DNA of 64,000 nucleotides from an archaeon. Its GTDB lineage: Archaea > Asgardarchaeota > Thorarchaeia > Thorarchaeales > Thorarchaeaceae. The stretch lies in NCBI GenBank assembly GCA_024276825.1, contig JAJRWI010000033.1, positions 1 through 64,000 on the forward strand, given 5' to 3'. The position numbers and the translations under genes are program-made. This document shows, piece after piece, positions 36,613 through 45,310 of the stretch (positions are counted from its first letter, which is position 1; each line of letters begins with the position of its first letter). The notes beneath the pieces are model-generated. The model was not told the DNA's origin. It made no database searches and saw nothing but the letters and a program-made list of their open reading frames with translations.

Positions 36613-37401
36613 TTATCGGATTGGGGTCGATTCCTTGAATAGCGACCAGAAGTATGATGATGCCATCTCAGCAAAGACCGAATGTGATGAGAATATCCCC
36701 AAGAAGTCTGAGCCCTCGGTTGTGCCTGCAAGCATGATTAGCGTATGCTTGCGATCTACAACAAGACCCGCACCAAACACGCGGTCTCGGGTTCTGACTT
36801 CAAATCCCCTAGGAATGATATTCTTGATTGGTTCCGGAATCTCAGATGTCAGAATATGTACCTTCGGCACTTTGAGTTCAAGAATTCTCTCAAGAAGCTC
36901 CGCAAGGCTGCCGACATCAAACTCCTTCGATAGGTGACTCATATCAAGACTGGGAATTGAGAGGATCACTTCATCCCTTGCCTCGTCCAACATTTCCAGG
37001 GCTTTTGCAAGAATGCCTGCTCTACCATGGATTAGCCAGACGTCGCGTGGCGATGCCTGAGCCTCGCGTTCAAATCGGGGTTGCAACTCGTCAATGACAA
37101 CCCTGCTATATTGCTGAATCTGCTCCTCCATATTTAGTCTGATTATCTTGACCACTTCTGAAGGTGCCTTAGCGGCATATTTTGTGGGTCGTCCCCGTTG
37201 GACTTGAATGAACCCTTTCTCTTCCAATCGTCCAAGCACATCATATATTCTTGAGTATGGCACCTTGGAGCTGGCACTGATCTCGGATGCGGATTGAATG
37301 CCCCCATCAACAAGAGCAACATAAGCCTGGACCTCATACTCTGTCAGCCCAAAACCCTTGAGGGCTTTGAGAGTCGCTTCACTAATTATCAAGTCATTCA
37401 C
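36613..37401 (-). CDS. TrmB-family transcription regulator
   Basis: An N-terminal winged helix (LKGFGLTEYEVQAYVALVDG, VPYSRIYDVLGRLEEKG, GRPTKYAAKAP) is followed by a coiled linker and a PLD-like C-terminal domain (VWLIHGRAGILAKALEMLDE, EVILSIPS). TrmB proteins bind sugars or other ligands and control metabolic operons. The start overlaps the ITPase stop by 8 bp, making it the last gene of a four-gene operon; it could regulate the operon itself. Confidence 0.85.
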   Translation of the reverse strand: MNDLIISEATLKALKGFGLTEYEVQAYVALVDGGIQSASEISASSKVPYSRIYDVLGRLEEKGFIQVQRGRPTKYAAKAPSEVVKIIRLNMEEQIQQYSRVVIDELQPRFEREAQASPRDVWLIHGRAGILAKALEMLDEARDEVILSIPSLDMSHLSKEFDVGSLAELLERILELKVPKVHILTSEIPEPIKNIIPRGFEVRTRDRVFGAGLVVDRKHTLIMLAGTTEGSDFLGIFSSHSVFAEMASSYFWSLFKESTPIR

Positions 37402-37972
37402 CTTGCTTCTTGTATTGATTCACATACCACTCAAGAAATGCATGAAAGGCCTTTGTTCTGTGTGAAATGGACACCTTCTCAAGCATGCTCAGTTGGGCGT
37501 AGGTTTTGTTCATGCCATCAGGAATGAATATGGGATCGTAGCCAAACCCGCTATCTCCTGAGGGGGTCAGACTGATAGTACCGTGAGTCACCCCAGTGAA
37601 CACTTTAATCTGCTTGCCATCCGAAAATCCCACAGCTGTCACAAACCTTGCAGACCTGTCATCAATTCCATCCATCAGGCGTAATATCCCCTCTATTCCA
37701 ATCGTCCTCAGTACAAATGCTGCATATGCCTTTGGGAAACCATTAAGACTGTCAATGTATAGTCCTGTGTCATCAACGACCACAAGACCTTTCAGTTCAT
37801 TAAACGCATGTTTCGCTGCTACTTCAGCAACCTCAGCAACTTCATCAGAACGAATCTCAACTTTGCTATAGGGATTAGTTGTGAACTTCAGCCCATACTC
37901 TTCAAACACGGGTTTCAGTTCTGCTATCTTGTGTTGATTATTAGTAATCAGTATCAGCTCATTGCCTGACAT
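37394..37972 (-). CDS. XTP/dITP pyrophosphatase (Ham1/RdgB family)
   Basis: Cleans the nucleotide pool by splitting dITP, ITP and XTP to monophosphate and pyrophosphate. Visible blocks: ILITNNQHKIAEL (normally TxNxxKxxE), VVVDDTGLYIDSLNGFPKAYAA, and SGFGYDPIFIPDG, plus SHRTKAFHAF at the end. Full length at 192 residues. Overlaps the upstream LLM gene by 14 bp and the downstream TrmB gene by 8 bp, so it is translationally coupled. Confidence 0.9.
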   Translation of the reverse strand: MSGNELILITNNQHKIAELKPVFEEYGLKFTTNPYSKVEIRSDEVAEVAEVAAKHAFNELKGLVVVDDTGLYIDSLNGFPKAYAAFVLRTIGIEGILRLMDGIDDRSARFVTAVGFSDGKQIKVFTGVTHGTISLTPSGDSGFGYDPIFIPDGMNKTYAQLSMLEKVSISHRTKAFHAFLEWYVNQYKKQGE

Positions 37973-39083
37973 ACTCTAAGACCTCCTTCATGACTTTGTA
38001 TGACTGTCTGGTCTTTTCAAGATCAAACATGCCTGTGGCATTCCATAGTATTATGTGTTTTAACCCGTTTCGGGTATATTCCTCAAGCTCTTTGATTATT
38101 GTTTCAGAGTCGCCAATCATATAGAATGCATGTAGAATATCCTCAGGAACAGAGTCAATTGCTGATAGGACTGTCTTACGGTCATAGTTCATGGGAATAT
38201 AGTCCCTGAGAGAGTAGAAGTCTTCACCAAAGGGATGCTCATGCCCAATCTTTTTCCATTCGGATGAGGGATATAGTAATGCAAAGGCGCGAGCCAGAGG
38301 TGTGTTAATCATGCGTTCACACTCAGACTCATCGTTATCAAGCACACACCAGTTCCAGAGCGCTGCAGTGAACTTGTTGGCCTTCCCCATCTTCTCCCTG
38401 TATTTTCTAATTGTCTTCAATCCTTCAGCATAGTCATGAGGACTCAATAGAGTTGGAATCCAACCATCTCCAAAATCTGCCGCGATTTTCAGCATCTTGG
38501 GGCCATGAGCTGCTATCCAAATGGGAGGGGGGCGGTCTTGAATTCTGGGACGCAGCGACATCACGGCGCGTTTCAGCACCCAGAATCTACCATCATAATC
38601 GAATGGTTCATGGGTTTCCCATATCTTCCGTATTATTTCAAGCGCCTCGCGGAGCTTCCCGACCTGACATGAATAGTCGAGTCCATAGGGCTTGATGTTC
38701 TCAATCTCTCCAGCACCAATTCCCAGAATCGCTCTTCCGTTAGAGATGTGATCGAGTGTGAGGAAGGTCTGAGCTATCAATACAGGATGTCTTCGAATTG
38801 GCTCGGTGACAGCAGATAGTAGCTTTGTGTTCTCAGTCACCATAGCACATGCAGCCATAATGGTAGACATCTCATAATAGGTATGTGGTGACTGTTGAAT
38901 GAGAGCTAATGGTGTTATATCAGGTGTCCAGAAGGATTCTGGTATAAAACCTGCAAAGTGATCGGGAAATGCCATTGATGCATAGCCAAGACTGTCTATT
39001 GTCTTTGCGTTCCTGATCAAACTCTCAAATGGAGGGAGAAAGGGCCCTGGGGCACCAATCTCCAGATCATGCAGACTTGTCAT
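37959..39083 (-). CDS. Luciferase-like (LLM) flavin/F420-dependent oxidoreductase
   Basis: A 374-residue TIM-barrel enzyme of the bacterial-luciferase superfamily. Blocks such as LGYASMAFPDHF, TPLALIQQSPHTYYEMSTIM, HISNGRAILGIGAGE and PPPIWIAAHGPKMLKIAADFGDGWI are typical of F420-dependent members (Mer-like reductases and dehydrogenases). It probably uses F420H2 or FMN; the substrate is unknown. Coupled to its neighbours: 3 bp after the M20 gene and 14-bp overlap with the ITPase gene. Confidence 0.85.
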   Translation of the reverse strand: MTSLHDLEIGAPGPFLPPFESLIRNAKTIDSLGYASMAFPDHFAGFIPESFWTPDITPLALIQQSPHTYYEMSTIMAACAMVTENTKLLSAVTEPIRRHPVLIAQTFLTLDHISNGRAILGIGAGEIENIKPYGLDYSCQVGKLREALEIIRKIWETHEPFDYDGRFWVLKRAVMSLRPRIQDRPPPIWIAAHGPKMLKIAADFGDGWIPTLLSPHDYAEGLKTIRKYREKMGKANKFTAALWNWCVLDNDESECERMINTPLARAFALLYPSSEWKKIGHEHPFGEDFYSLRDYIPMNYDRKTVLSAIDSVPEDILHAFYMIGDSETIIKELEEYTRNGLKHIILWNATGMFDLEKTRQSYKVMKEVLEYVRQ

Positions 39084-39086
39084 ATA

Positions 39087-40265
39087 TCAACACGACTCAG
39101 CAAATCGGATGATTACATCACGGACATTGTCAAAGTCCTTTACATCCAGCCACTCATCAATCCCATGGAAATTGGAGTCATCAGCAATAGTGCCATAACA
39201 AGCAGTTGGAATACCGACTGCTGTGAAAAAGTGCCCATCGTTTCCACCGAGATCTGCAGCAATCTGCAAGCTGGGATCGACAACCTCCTTTACAACGCCG
39301 TAGAAAGCCTTGATGAACTTGTTATCCCTGTCTGAGCCCCAGCCATGAACTTTGGTCTTTATCTCGAGGGTGGCATCAACGCCTGTGTCCTCCTTTACTT
39401 GATTTAGATAATTCTCTATGTCATTCACAACCTCATCGGGATTCTCCTCTGGGATTAAGCGGCAGTCAAAAGACACTTCAGCCTTTCCAGGGATTATATT
39501 GGTCTTACTGCCTGCTTTGAGGATTGTCATTGAAAAACGGCCCCAGAGGTTCTGAAATGGACATCCAGGAGGAGCAGGATATTCAGACATCACCTTCTTT
39601 CTGATGTCAATGTATCCCAACATGCCATCTAGAAGAGGAATGGCAAGATGAATGGCATTGGCAAACCTAAAGGGATATCCTGCATGGCCCTGCTGACCAT
39701 GAACGGTGATTGTTCCTCCTATAACTCCGCTCGCACCAACACTCACATAACCGGGACCACTGTCTGCGACAATTGCAAAATCACCCCTGATCTTCGGAGG
39801 ACCATTGATCAGATAGTCGATGCCCCATTCACCGCCTATCTCTTCATTGGGTGAGATCAGCAGCTTCATGTTGACTTTTGATTTTCCCTTCTCCGCAAGT
39901 GCTTTTGCTGCACTGACTGAAGCAACAAGATTGCCTTTGCAGTCTGTCACTCCACGACCATAGAGCTTGTCGCCTTCAATTGTCAGATCGAAGGGAGGTC
40001 GGGTCCAGGCATCAAAATCGCCAGCTGGTACAACATCATAATGTGTGCAGACTAGGACTGTTTCTGGTGCCCCAACATCAAGCGTTGCAACAATGTTCGG
40101 TTGAGGTTTGCCATCGTGCTTGGAGTCAAAGACCTCTACCTTTAGACCACCTTCTTTACAATACTTCTTAATCACTTCACTACATTCCATGTAGTTCTTC
40201 TTCTCTTCACTATTGGTGTCAAGCTGAATTATCTCGCGCAAGAACTGCTGTTCCCAATTGTCCAT
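39087..40265 (-). CDS. M20-family metallopeptidase/deacylase (ArgE/DapE-like)
   Basis: Binuclear zinc amidohydrolase. Motifs: VCTHYDVVPAGD (zinc His and catalytic Asp), YGRGVTDCKGNL (bridging Asp), ISPNEEIGGEWGIDY (Glu pair), IVADSGPGYVSV, and the terminal CYGTIADDSNFHGIDEW His. Releases an amino acid or succinyl/acetyl group from a small substrate. Start ATG 40265 is favoured by GAGG about 10 bp upstream; longer starts (40304, 40331) lack a site. First gene of a four-gene operon with LLM, ITPase and TrmB. Confidence 0.85.
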   Translation of the reverse strand: MDNWEQQFLREIIQLDTNSEEKKNYMECSEVIKKYCKEGGLKVEVFDSKHDGKPQPNIVATLDVGAPETVLVCTHYDVVPAGDFDAWTRPPFDLTIEGDKLYGRGVTDCKGNLVASVSAAKALAEKGKSKVNMKLLISPNEEIGGEWGIDYLINGPPKIRGDFAIVADSGPGYVSVGASGVIGGTITVHGQQGHAGYPFRFANAIHLAIPLLDGMLGYIDIRKKVMSEYPAPPGCPFQNLWGRFSMTILKAGSKTNIIPGKAEVSFDCRLIPEENPDEVVNDIENYLNQVKEDTGVDATLEIKTKVHGWGSDRDNKFIKAFYGVVKEVVDPSLQIAADLGGNDGHFFTAVGIPTACYGTIADDSNFHGIDEWLDVKDFDNVRDVIIRFAESC

Positions 40266-40395
40266 CAAATCTCGCCTCACTATTCCCTCTTGGTCGATGA
40301 CCATAATTAGTCTTTTCCAACGACAAAACAAGCAACTGAAGATTCCAATTCAATACAAGGATAACTTAAGTCAATAGAGGTTGTCATAATTACCC

Positions 40396-40989
40396 ATGGA
40401 ACCAGTAGTTTTTCACATTCAAAAGGGACGGCTGGTTAAAGTACCAGAGCCGGGTGCATTTGGAAAAGGCGATTGTTATCTGATTGATACAGGAGTCAAG
40501 ATCTATCTATGGATTGGGCCAGAGTCTTCTGTGGATGAGAAGTTTCTCACTGCAGCCTCCGCGGTATTTCTAGACACGAAGAGAAAAGGCCATGCAGATA
40601 TCGACAGGATTGATGGAGGAAACGAACCTGAAGAGTTCAAGGCATTGTTTCCCAATTTCCAACTGACTGATGAGGACACCGAAGGGATTCTTAAGAGTGT
40701 GCAGTTAGAAAAGAGAGAGTACAAGCTCTGGCGAGTACATCATGAAGGTGGCGACTCGTTCTTTGTCGAGGTTCCTCTCAAGCGTGATTCATTATTCAGT
40801 GCGGACGTCTTTATCCTTGACACATGGGATGACATCTTCGTCTGGCGCGGTAAAGAGGCATCAGCAAGAGAGAAGTTCGATGCTACAATAATTGCACGAC
40901 GCTATGATGCAGAGAGAGTGGGAGTTCAGGAGATAGAGTTGATTGAGGAAGGCAGTGAACCTGAAGAGTTCTGGAAGTCATTTGAATGA
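40396..40989 (+). CDS. Two-domain gelsolin-like actin regulator
   Basis: Two gelsolin repeats. Domain 1, residues about 5-95, has GDCYLIDTGVKIYLWIGPESS and the end marker GGNEPEEFKALF. Domain 2, residues about 108-197, has SADVFILDTWDDIFVWRGKEAS and EEGSEPEEFWKSF. Both keep the GxxVFILDxxxxIFVWxG-like core and the PEEF ending typical of gelsolin and villin. Asgard two-domain gelsolins bind, sever or sequester actin in a calcium-dependent way. The actin gene of this window (59.4-60.5 kb) is the likely partner. No signal peptide, so it acts in the cytosol. Convergent with the next gene (0-bp gap). Confidence 0.9.
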   Translation: MEPVVFHIQKGRLVKVPEPGAFGKGDCYLIDTGVKIYLWIGPESSVDEKFLTAASAVFLDTKRKGHADIDRIDGGNEPEEFKALFPNFQLTDEDTEGILKSVQLEKREYKLWRVHHEGGDSFFVEVPLKRDSLFSADVFILDTWDDIFVWRGKEASAREKFDATIIARRYDAERVGVQEIELIEEGSEPEEFWKSFE

Positions 40990-42426
40990 TCATACCAGCC
41001 TAAAGTGACCAGGTCGCGGTTCGTAGACAACGCCTGCATTCTTCATCAGTTCCAGATTTCGTGATGTAGTGGGGATATCAACCCCAGCCTCTTCGGCAAT
41101 CTCCCTCACAGTTGGTCCAAGGTCGCCAAGTGTGCCACTGTCCAGCTTCTTCAGCGCACGCCAGACTTTCGTGTTGAACTTGTGAGTCTTCGCGTCTTCC
41201 CCGTAATTGTGTCTTGCTTGTTCCTTGAATTGGGTGAGCTCTAGATACTCCTTCAATGCAGGCTCCAACACTCTGTCCCAAGCGGTCTTGATGTCTTTGG
41301 CTGTGATTTTAGACTTCCAAGAGGCTCGGGCTGTGGATCGTGCAATCCGCACTGTGCTGAGAGGTCGACCGAGCATATCACTATCAAGAATCATGCCCCT
41401 ACTGAGAACACTGTCATCAAGATCGAAACTGTCCTTTAGATCCTGCATTTTTACTATGATGTATTTGGTGCCAGCAGTGATTGTCCTCTCGCCCACCATG
41501 GGGATCAACATTTGGGCGGTAATTACAGTCTTCAGAATTGGAAGTCTAAGGTCTAGGGAATTTCTGGTTTCGATCCAGAAGTCTTCGCTTGTAAGAGCCA
41601 AGGGCACATCGGGAAGGGCCCCTGTGGCTTGAGTGGTCATTGCACTGAGAGACACTTCTTTGAATCCTGAGGGGTCTTTGCGTTCTATACAGAGAGTCTG
41701 TAGCGTGTCCCGTGCAAGTTCTCCAACGTCAAGCCTCCATGTTCTTCTTGTTAGTATGGAGTGGCCTCCAACATTACGGTATTTTGGGACCTTGCCTCTC
41801 AACACTGGAGGCAGAATCCTCCGAATAAATGTGAGAAATCTACGTACTTGGGCCTTCGCAGCTATTGCCTGTATCCCGGTTGTCAGTCCTCCAACACCAG
41901 ACTCAAACGGGGGGCTTGATATGAAGAGTCGGGCAAACACCCTCTTGCTGGTTTCCGCCATGCCCACATGTTCGAAGAGCATCCGAGATAGCTCAGCAAG
42001 ACTCAATGGGGGGTCTACTTCTTGTAGGACATCAAACCTGACTGAACTCCAGTCCTCCAGAGCAAAGGCCTGCACATTAGTGCTTGAACGCTCAAGAACC
42101 CGCGGATTCGCTATCCTTCGACCTATCAGCTCAATTCTAGCACCATCAGGGGGGACTTCTTTCTCATCGGGTACAAATATAACAACGCCATTGTGCGTCC
42201 AGGGACTTGGAGTGAGAATGAAAAAATCGCGGTTTCGTGTATAATGGACAAATCCGACAAACCTGTATATTCTTGATGAAATCCGCTCCATAAACTCGCA
42301 ATGGAGTTTCAGCTCCCATTGTGTGAGCTGTGCACCATACTCTCGATCGAACAGATCACTTGGCGCTACAACATCACCTAGCCTATCAAAGGATGTGCTA
42401 CCATCGTAAATGTCTTCATTCGCCAT
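40990..42426 (-). CDS. Unassigned DNA-binding-like protein with C-terminal winged helix
   Basis: No family is recognised for the bulk. Residues about 50-105 could form an OB-fold (VGFVHYTRNRDFFIL, GARIELIGRRIANPRVL). The last 50 residues form a winged helix (GPTVREIAEEAGVDIPTTSRN, VVYEPRPGHFRLV) that resembles the C-terminal HTH of archaeal MCM helicases. The Walker motifs of MCM are absent, so if related it is an ATPase-less derivative. The middle is basic (FLTFIRRILPPVLRGKVPKYR). Role in nucleic-acid metabolism likely but unproven. Confidence 0.5.
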   Translation of the reverse strand: MANEDIYDGSTSFDRLGDVVAPSDLFDREYGAQLTQWELKLHCEFMERISSRIYRFVGFVHYTRNRDFFILTPSPWTHNGVVIFVPDEKEVPPDGARIELIGRRIANPRVLERSSTNVQAFALEDWSSVRFDVLQEVDPPLSLAELSRMLFEHVGMAETSKRVFARLFISSPPFESGVGGLTTGIQAIAAKAQVRRFLTFIRRILPPVLRGKVPKYRNVGGHSILTRRTWRLDVGELARDTLQTLCIERKDPSGFKEVSLSAMTTQATGALPDVPLALTSEDFWIETRNSLDLRLPILKTVITAQMLIPMVGERTITAGTKYIIVKMQDLKDSFDLDDSVLSRGMILDSDMLGRPLSTVRIARSTARASWKSKITAKDIKTAWDRVLEPALKEYLELTQFKEQARHNYGEDAKTHKFNTKVWRALKKLDSGTLGDLGPTVREIAEEAGVDIPTTSRNLELMKNAGVVYEPRPGHFRLV

Positions 42427-42548
42427 AAGCGAGTCTCACCATTTCAATTGTAGATTGTCCCACAAATTCCAAGCCTGAACACTGAAGATATAGTTCTCTT
42501 CAATACTCAAATGCATATACAACTCAGATGTACTTCAACCTATTGCAT

Positions 42549-43622
42549 CTACAATAGCTCTGACGGGTCTTTTCCGCGGGCCATTGCCTTTTCGGTCATC
42601 CATGCAATTATGCTCTCTGGAGGCTCTATCTTCTCATCACGATCATGGAGTCTTATTGCATCTTCAGGGCACTTAACACCGCAGACCCCACAACCAACAC
42701 ACCTGTCCTGATTCACAGCACTGATTCCATCTTCAATTGTCAGAGCACTGAATTGACAACGATCAACGCATATTCCGCAGCCTGAGCATAGTTCTTCATC
42801 TACTACTGCAATATAGTTAGATCTCACTACAACATGCGGTTTATCAGTCATCACTACAGCTCTCAGTACATTGCAGCAGCATGTACAACAATTGCAGATG
42901 TAGAAATGACCGGACTGGATGTTCATTGTGCAATGGACTAGACCCGCATCTTCTGCTTCATTTAGCAGTCTGAGGGACTCTTCTTTTGTGATAGGCTTGG
43001 TCAGCTCACTATCATCGAAGGCATTTGGTTTCCTTGCAAAGACTAGGCAGACACTGATCGGATACTTGCAACGATTATCAAGAAGCTCCTGATGCTTTCG
43101 ACAGATGCACTCACGGACGCCCCATGAGCTGGCATTCTCAATGATCTGTTCAGCTTGTTCATAGTGATGCACAACAAGTTCCGAATTGATCATTTGATTG
43201 ATTGGAATGACCATATGTATGGCAGGAGGAGTGCTGAAGAGCTCACCGCCTTGACCTTTTACAAAGAATGTCTCTGCAAGCTCTGCAAACTCGCGATTCA
43301 TTCGACACAATTGTTCCTCATAGATCCCCACTACAAACGGCATTAGTGCATAACGGCGACCAGTACTGGAGTTCCAAGCACGAATCTGGCCCTTCTTGGC
43401 CATTGTTTCAAGGAGAGGCTCCAATCTTTCAATGCCCATTCCAAGTCGTTCACCAAGCTCTTCAATGGTTTCACCGCGGAGCTTCATCTTGCTGGCCAGA
43501 TCAGCCTCTTGTGGAGTGAATATCCATTGCAAGATTTTAAGGTGAGTTCCATCACTCATTGGTGTGAAACTGTTGGGAATTGTGTCCAAGATCTCCGCGA
43601 GTCGCCCATAGGGATCGCTCAT
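42549..43622 (-). CDS. Ferredoxin-type protein with N-terminal winged helix
   Basis: Starting at ATG 43622 (MSDPYGRLAEIL), the N-terminal third is a winged-helix-like unit (GETIEELGERLGMGIERLEP). The middle has Cys-rich blocks (RECICRKH, ICNCCTCCCNVLRAV). The C-terminal part has two 4Fe-4S clusters (CSGCGICVDRCQF and CVGCGVCGVKCPEDAI). This layout, HTH plus Fe-S, is common in methanogens and other anaerobic archaea as redox-linked or sensor proteins. Exact role is unknown. Confidence 0.75.
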   Translation of the reverse strand: MSDPYGRLAEILDTIPNSFTPMSDGTHLKILQWIFTPQEADLASKMKLRGETIEELGERLGMGIERLEPLLETMAKKGQIRAWNSSTGRRYALMPFVVGIYEEQLCRMNREFAELAETFFVKGQGGELFSTPPAIHMVIPINQMINSELVVHHYEQAEQIIENASSWGVRECICRKHQELLDNRCKYPISVCLVFARKPNAFDDSELTKPITKEESLRLLNEAEDAGLVHCTMNIQSGHFYICNCCTCCCNVLRAVVMTDKPHVVVRSNYIAVVDEELCSGCGICVDRCQFSALTIEDGISAVNQDRCVGCGVCGVKCPEDAIRLHDRDEKIEPPESIIAWMTEKAMARGKDPSELL

Positions 43623-43698
43623 AGGATTCGCCAGACATGTTACTTCATCCAACAAGATAAATGCATGCATGAATTAACCTTCATGTGGTGTTGAATGA

Positions 43699-44748
43699 AT
43701 GTCTGAGATGGAGTCAGGGAAAGTATGCATTCTCACGACAGGTGGGACAATATCCAGCGTGTATGACGCCAAGATTGGAGCATATCGACCGGGATTCTCT
43801 ATCGAGAAATTGCTCAAGACTCTGCCACCCGGAATGGAACGTATTGAGGTGATTACACAAGAGCTGTTCCAGCTGGACTCTGCCAATGCACAACCTCACC
43901 ACTGGCAGGAGATTGCGAATGCAATTAAGCAGACATATGAGAATAACCGTGATCTTGATGGTATTGTCATTCTTCATGGCACTGACACTATGGTTTATTC
44001 GTCAGCAGCAATCAGCCTTATGGTCCAAGACTTTGGCAAGCCCATCGTGTTCACTGGTTCTCAGATACCCTCGTCAGAACCCTGGAGTGATGGCCCACGC
44101 AATGTGAGAGATGCAATCAGAGTCGCTGCTTGGGCAGATCTTGGTGAAACATGTATCGTGTTCAACGGTGAAATTCATCGTGGGACCAGAGCCAGAAAGA
44201 TCAGAGAACGTGCTCAAGATGCCTTCGACTCAGTCGATCCCACACCTCTTGGGTTATTGGGTCGTGAAATTGTGCTCTATGAGAAACGCATTAGACGACA
44301 CAATCGAGTCCCGAGGTTTAAGGTCAATCTCGACAATCGAGTCTGTCTGCTGAAAGTGTTTCCAGGGATGCTCCCTGAAATAATCAACAGGGTTGTGGAC
44401 TTGGGATATAGAGGAATTGTGATTGAGGGATTCGGTTCTGGAAACATTCCTGCCAAAGAAAACTCACTGGCAGATGCAATCAAAGACGCTCTGAGTCGTG
44501 ACTGCATTGTAGTGATGACCACTCAGTGTGCCTTTGGCCAGGTAGACCTCTCACTCTATGAGGTGGGTAAGGCCGCCCTTCAAGTCGGTGCTTTAAGTGC
44601 TTATGACATGATTTCGGAGATCGCCGTCGTCAAACTCATGTGGTGCTTGGGTCAGACGGATAATCTTGAAGAGATCAGAAAGATGATGTTGACCAATTAT
44701 GTTGGCGAGATCACTATGTCCAGTTCTGTGGGAATGAATGGCAAATGA
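43699..44748 (+). CDS. Type I L-asparaginase
   Basis: Hydrolyses L-asparagine to aspartate and ammonia. Motif 1 is ILTTGGTISS (catalytic Thr), motif 2 is IVILHGTDTMVYSSAA (Thr, Asp, with Lys further on), and FTGSQIPSSEPWSDGPRNVRDA follows. Length (349) suits a cytoplasmic asparaginase and lacks the N-terminal extension of GatD, the tRNA amidotransferase subunit. The tRNA-Ser gene lies 130 bp downstream. Confidence 0.85.
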   Translation: MSEMESGKVCILTTGGTISSVYDAKIGAYRPGFSIEKLLKTLPPGMERIEVITQELFQLDSANAQPHHWQEIANAIKQTYENNRDLDGIVILHGTDTMVYSSAAISLMVQDFGKPIVFTGSQIPSSEPWSDGPRNVRDAIRVAAWADLGETCIVFNGEIHRGTRARKIRERAQDAFDSVDPTPLGLLGREIVLYEKRIRRHNRVPRFKVNLDNRVCLLKVFPGMLPEIINRVVDLGYRGIVIEGFGSGNIPAKENSLADAIKDALSRDCIVVMTTQCAFGQVDLSLYEVGKAALQVGALSAYDMISEIAVVKLMWCLGQTDNLEEIRKMMLTNYVGEITMSSSVGMNGK

Positions 44749-44847
44749 GCGAGTTGGAACACGTGTTCTTATAATTCTCATTTTTTTGGAGATTAGATTG
44801 AAAAACTTGTATGAGGATGCAGAGTCCAAGGATGCAACTGACGAATA

Positions 44848-44860
44848 GTTTTAAAATGCA
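44848..44860 (+). promoter_or_regulatory. TATA box of tRNA-Ser
   Basis: GTTTTAAAATGCA is a TATA-like element 25-30 bp before the mature 5' end of the tRNA, the expected archaeal spacing. Confidence 0.5.
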
Positions 44861-44878
44861 TCAGCATTCTCAGTTCTT

Positions 44879-44994
44879 GCCCGGATAGCCAAGCGGTTAC
44901 GGCGGCAGCCTGGAGACGCACACACATGGTGTGTCAGAACAGGCAGCTGCTCTCCCTTTGGGAGGCGCGAGTTCGATCCTCGCTCCGGGCGCCA
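44879..44994 (+). tRNA. tRNA-Ser(GGA) with 29-nt intron
   Basis: Acceptor GCCCGGA pairs with TCCGGGC (44984-44990). D-stem GCC/GGC, anticodon stem GCAGC (44905-44909) with GCTGC (44946-44950), long variable arm (TCTCCC..GGGAG) and T-arm GCGAG-TTCGATC-CTCGC are all visible. The loop reads C-T-G-G-A-G-A once an intron of 29 nt (44916-44944) between positions 37 and 38 is removed. GCCTG/CAGGC pairing beside the splice sites fits an archaeal bulge-helix-bulge. The CCA end is encoded (44992-44994). Its 3' end (44979-44990) is repeated exactly at 47071. Confidence 0.95.
44979..44990 (+). repeat. 12-bp direct repeat, left copy (tRNA-Ser 3' end)
   Basis: CTCGCTCCGGGC forms the 3' half of the tRNA T-stem and acceptor stem. 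It recurs exactly at 47071-47082, right after the TnpB RNA scaffold. Confidence 0.85.
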
Positions 44995-45310
44995 CGCCTC
45001 TTGCACCATATAATTAACTCATAAATTATTCGATATTTTGGGGGTACCAGTTTTATGTTTTAGAGTTTATAAGGGGGATGGTTTTAAAAATATAAATAAA
45101 ATTTGGGCAAAATTGGAACTCTGTAGATTTAATATTAAGCGTTATTATTACTTATTTTTCAAAATACAGGAGTTATAGAGTTTTTGCTTAATAAGTTTAA
45201 ATATTATCGCTAGTATAAAAATACGAGGTTAATAACGAAATGCGAAGAAACAAGGATGGTGAACTTAACAGCTAGAACAGGTCAGAAGTTTAAATATTCA
45301 GGTGAATAAA

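Noticed and set aside
43699..44748. GatD subunit of Glu-tRNA(Gln) amidotransferase
   Set aside because: Too short and lacking the GatD N-terminal domain, and no gatE nearby; ordinary asparaginase fits better.
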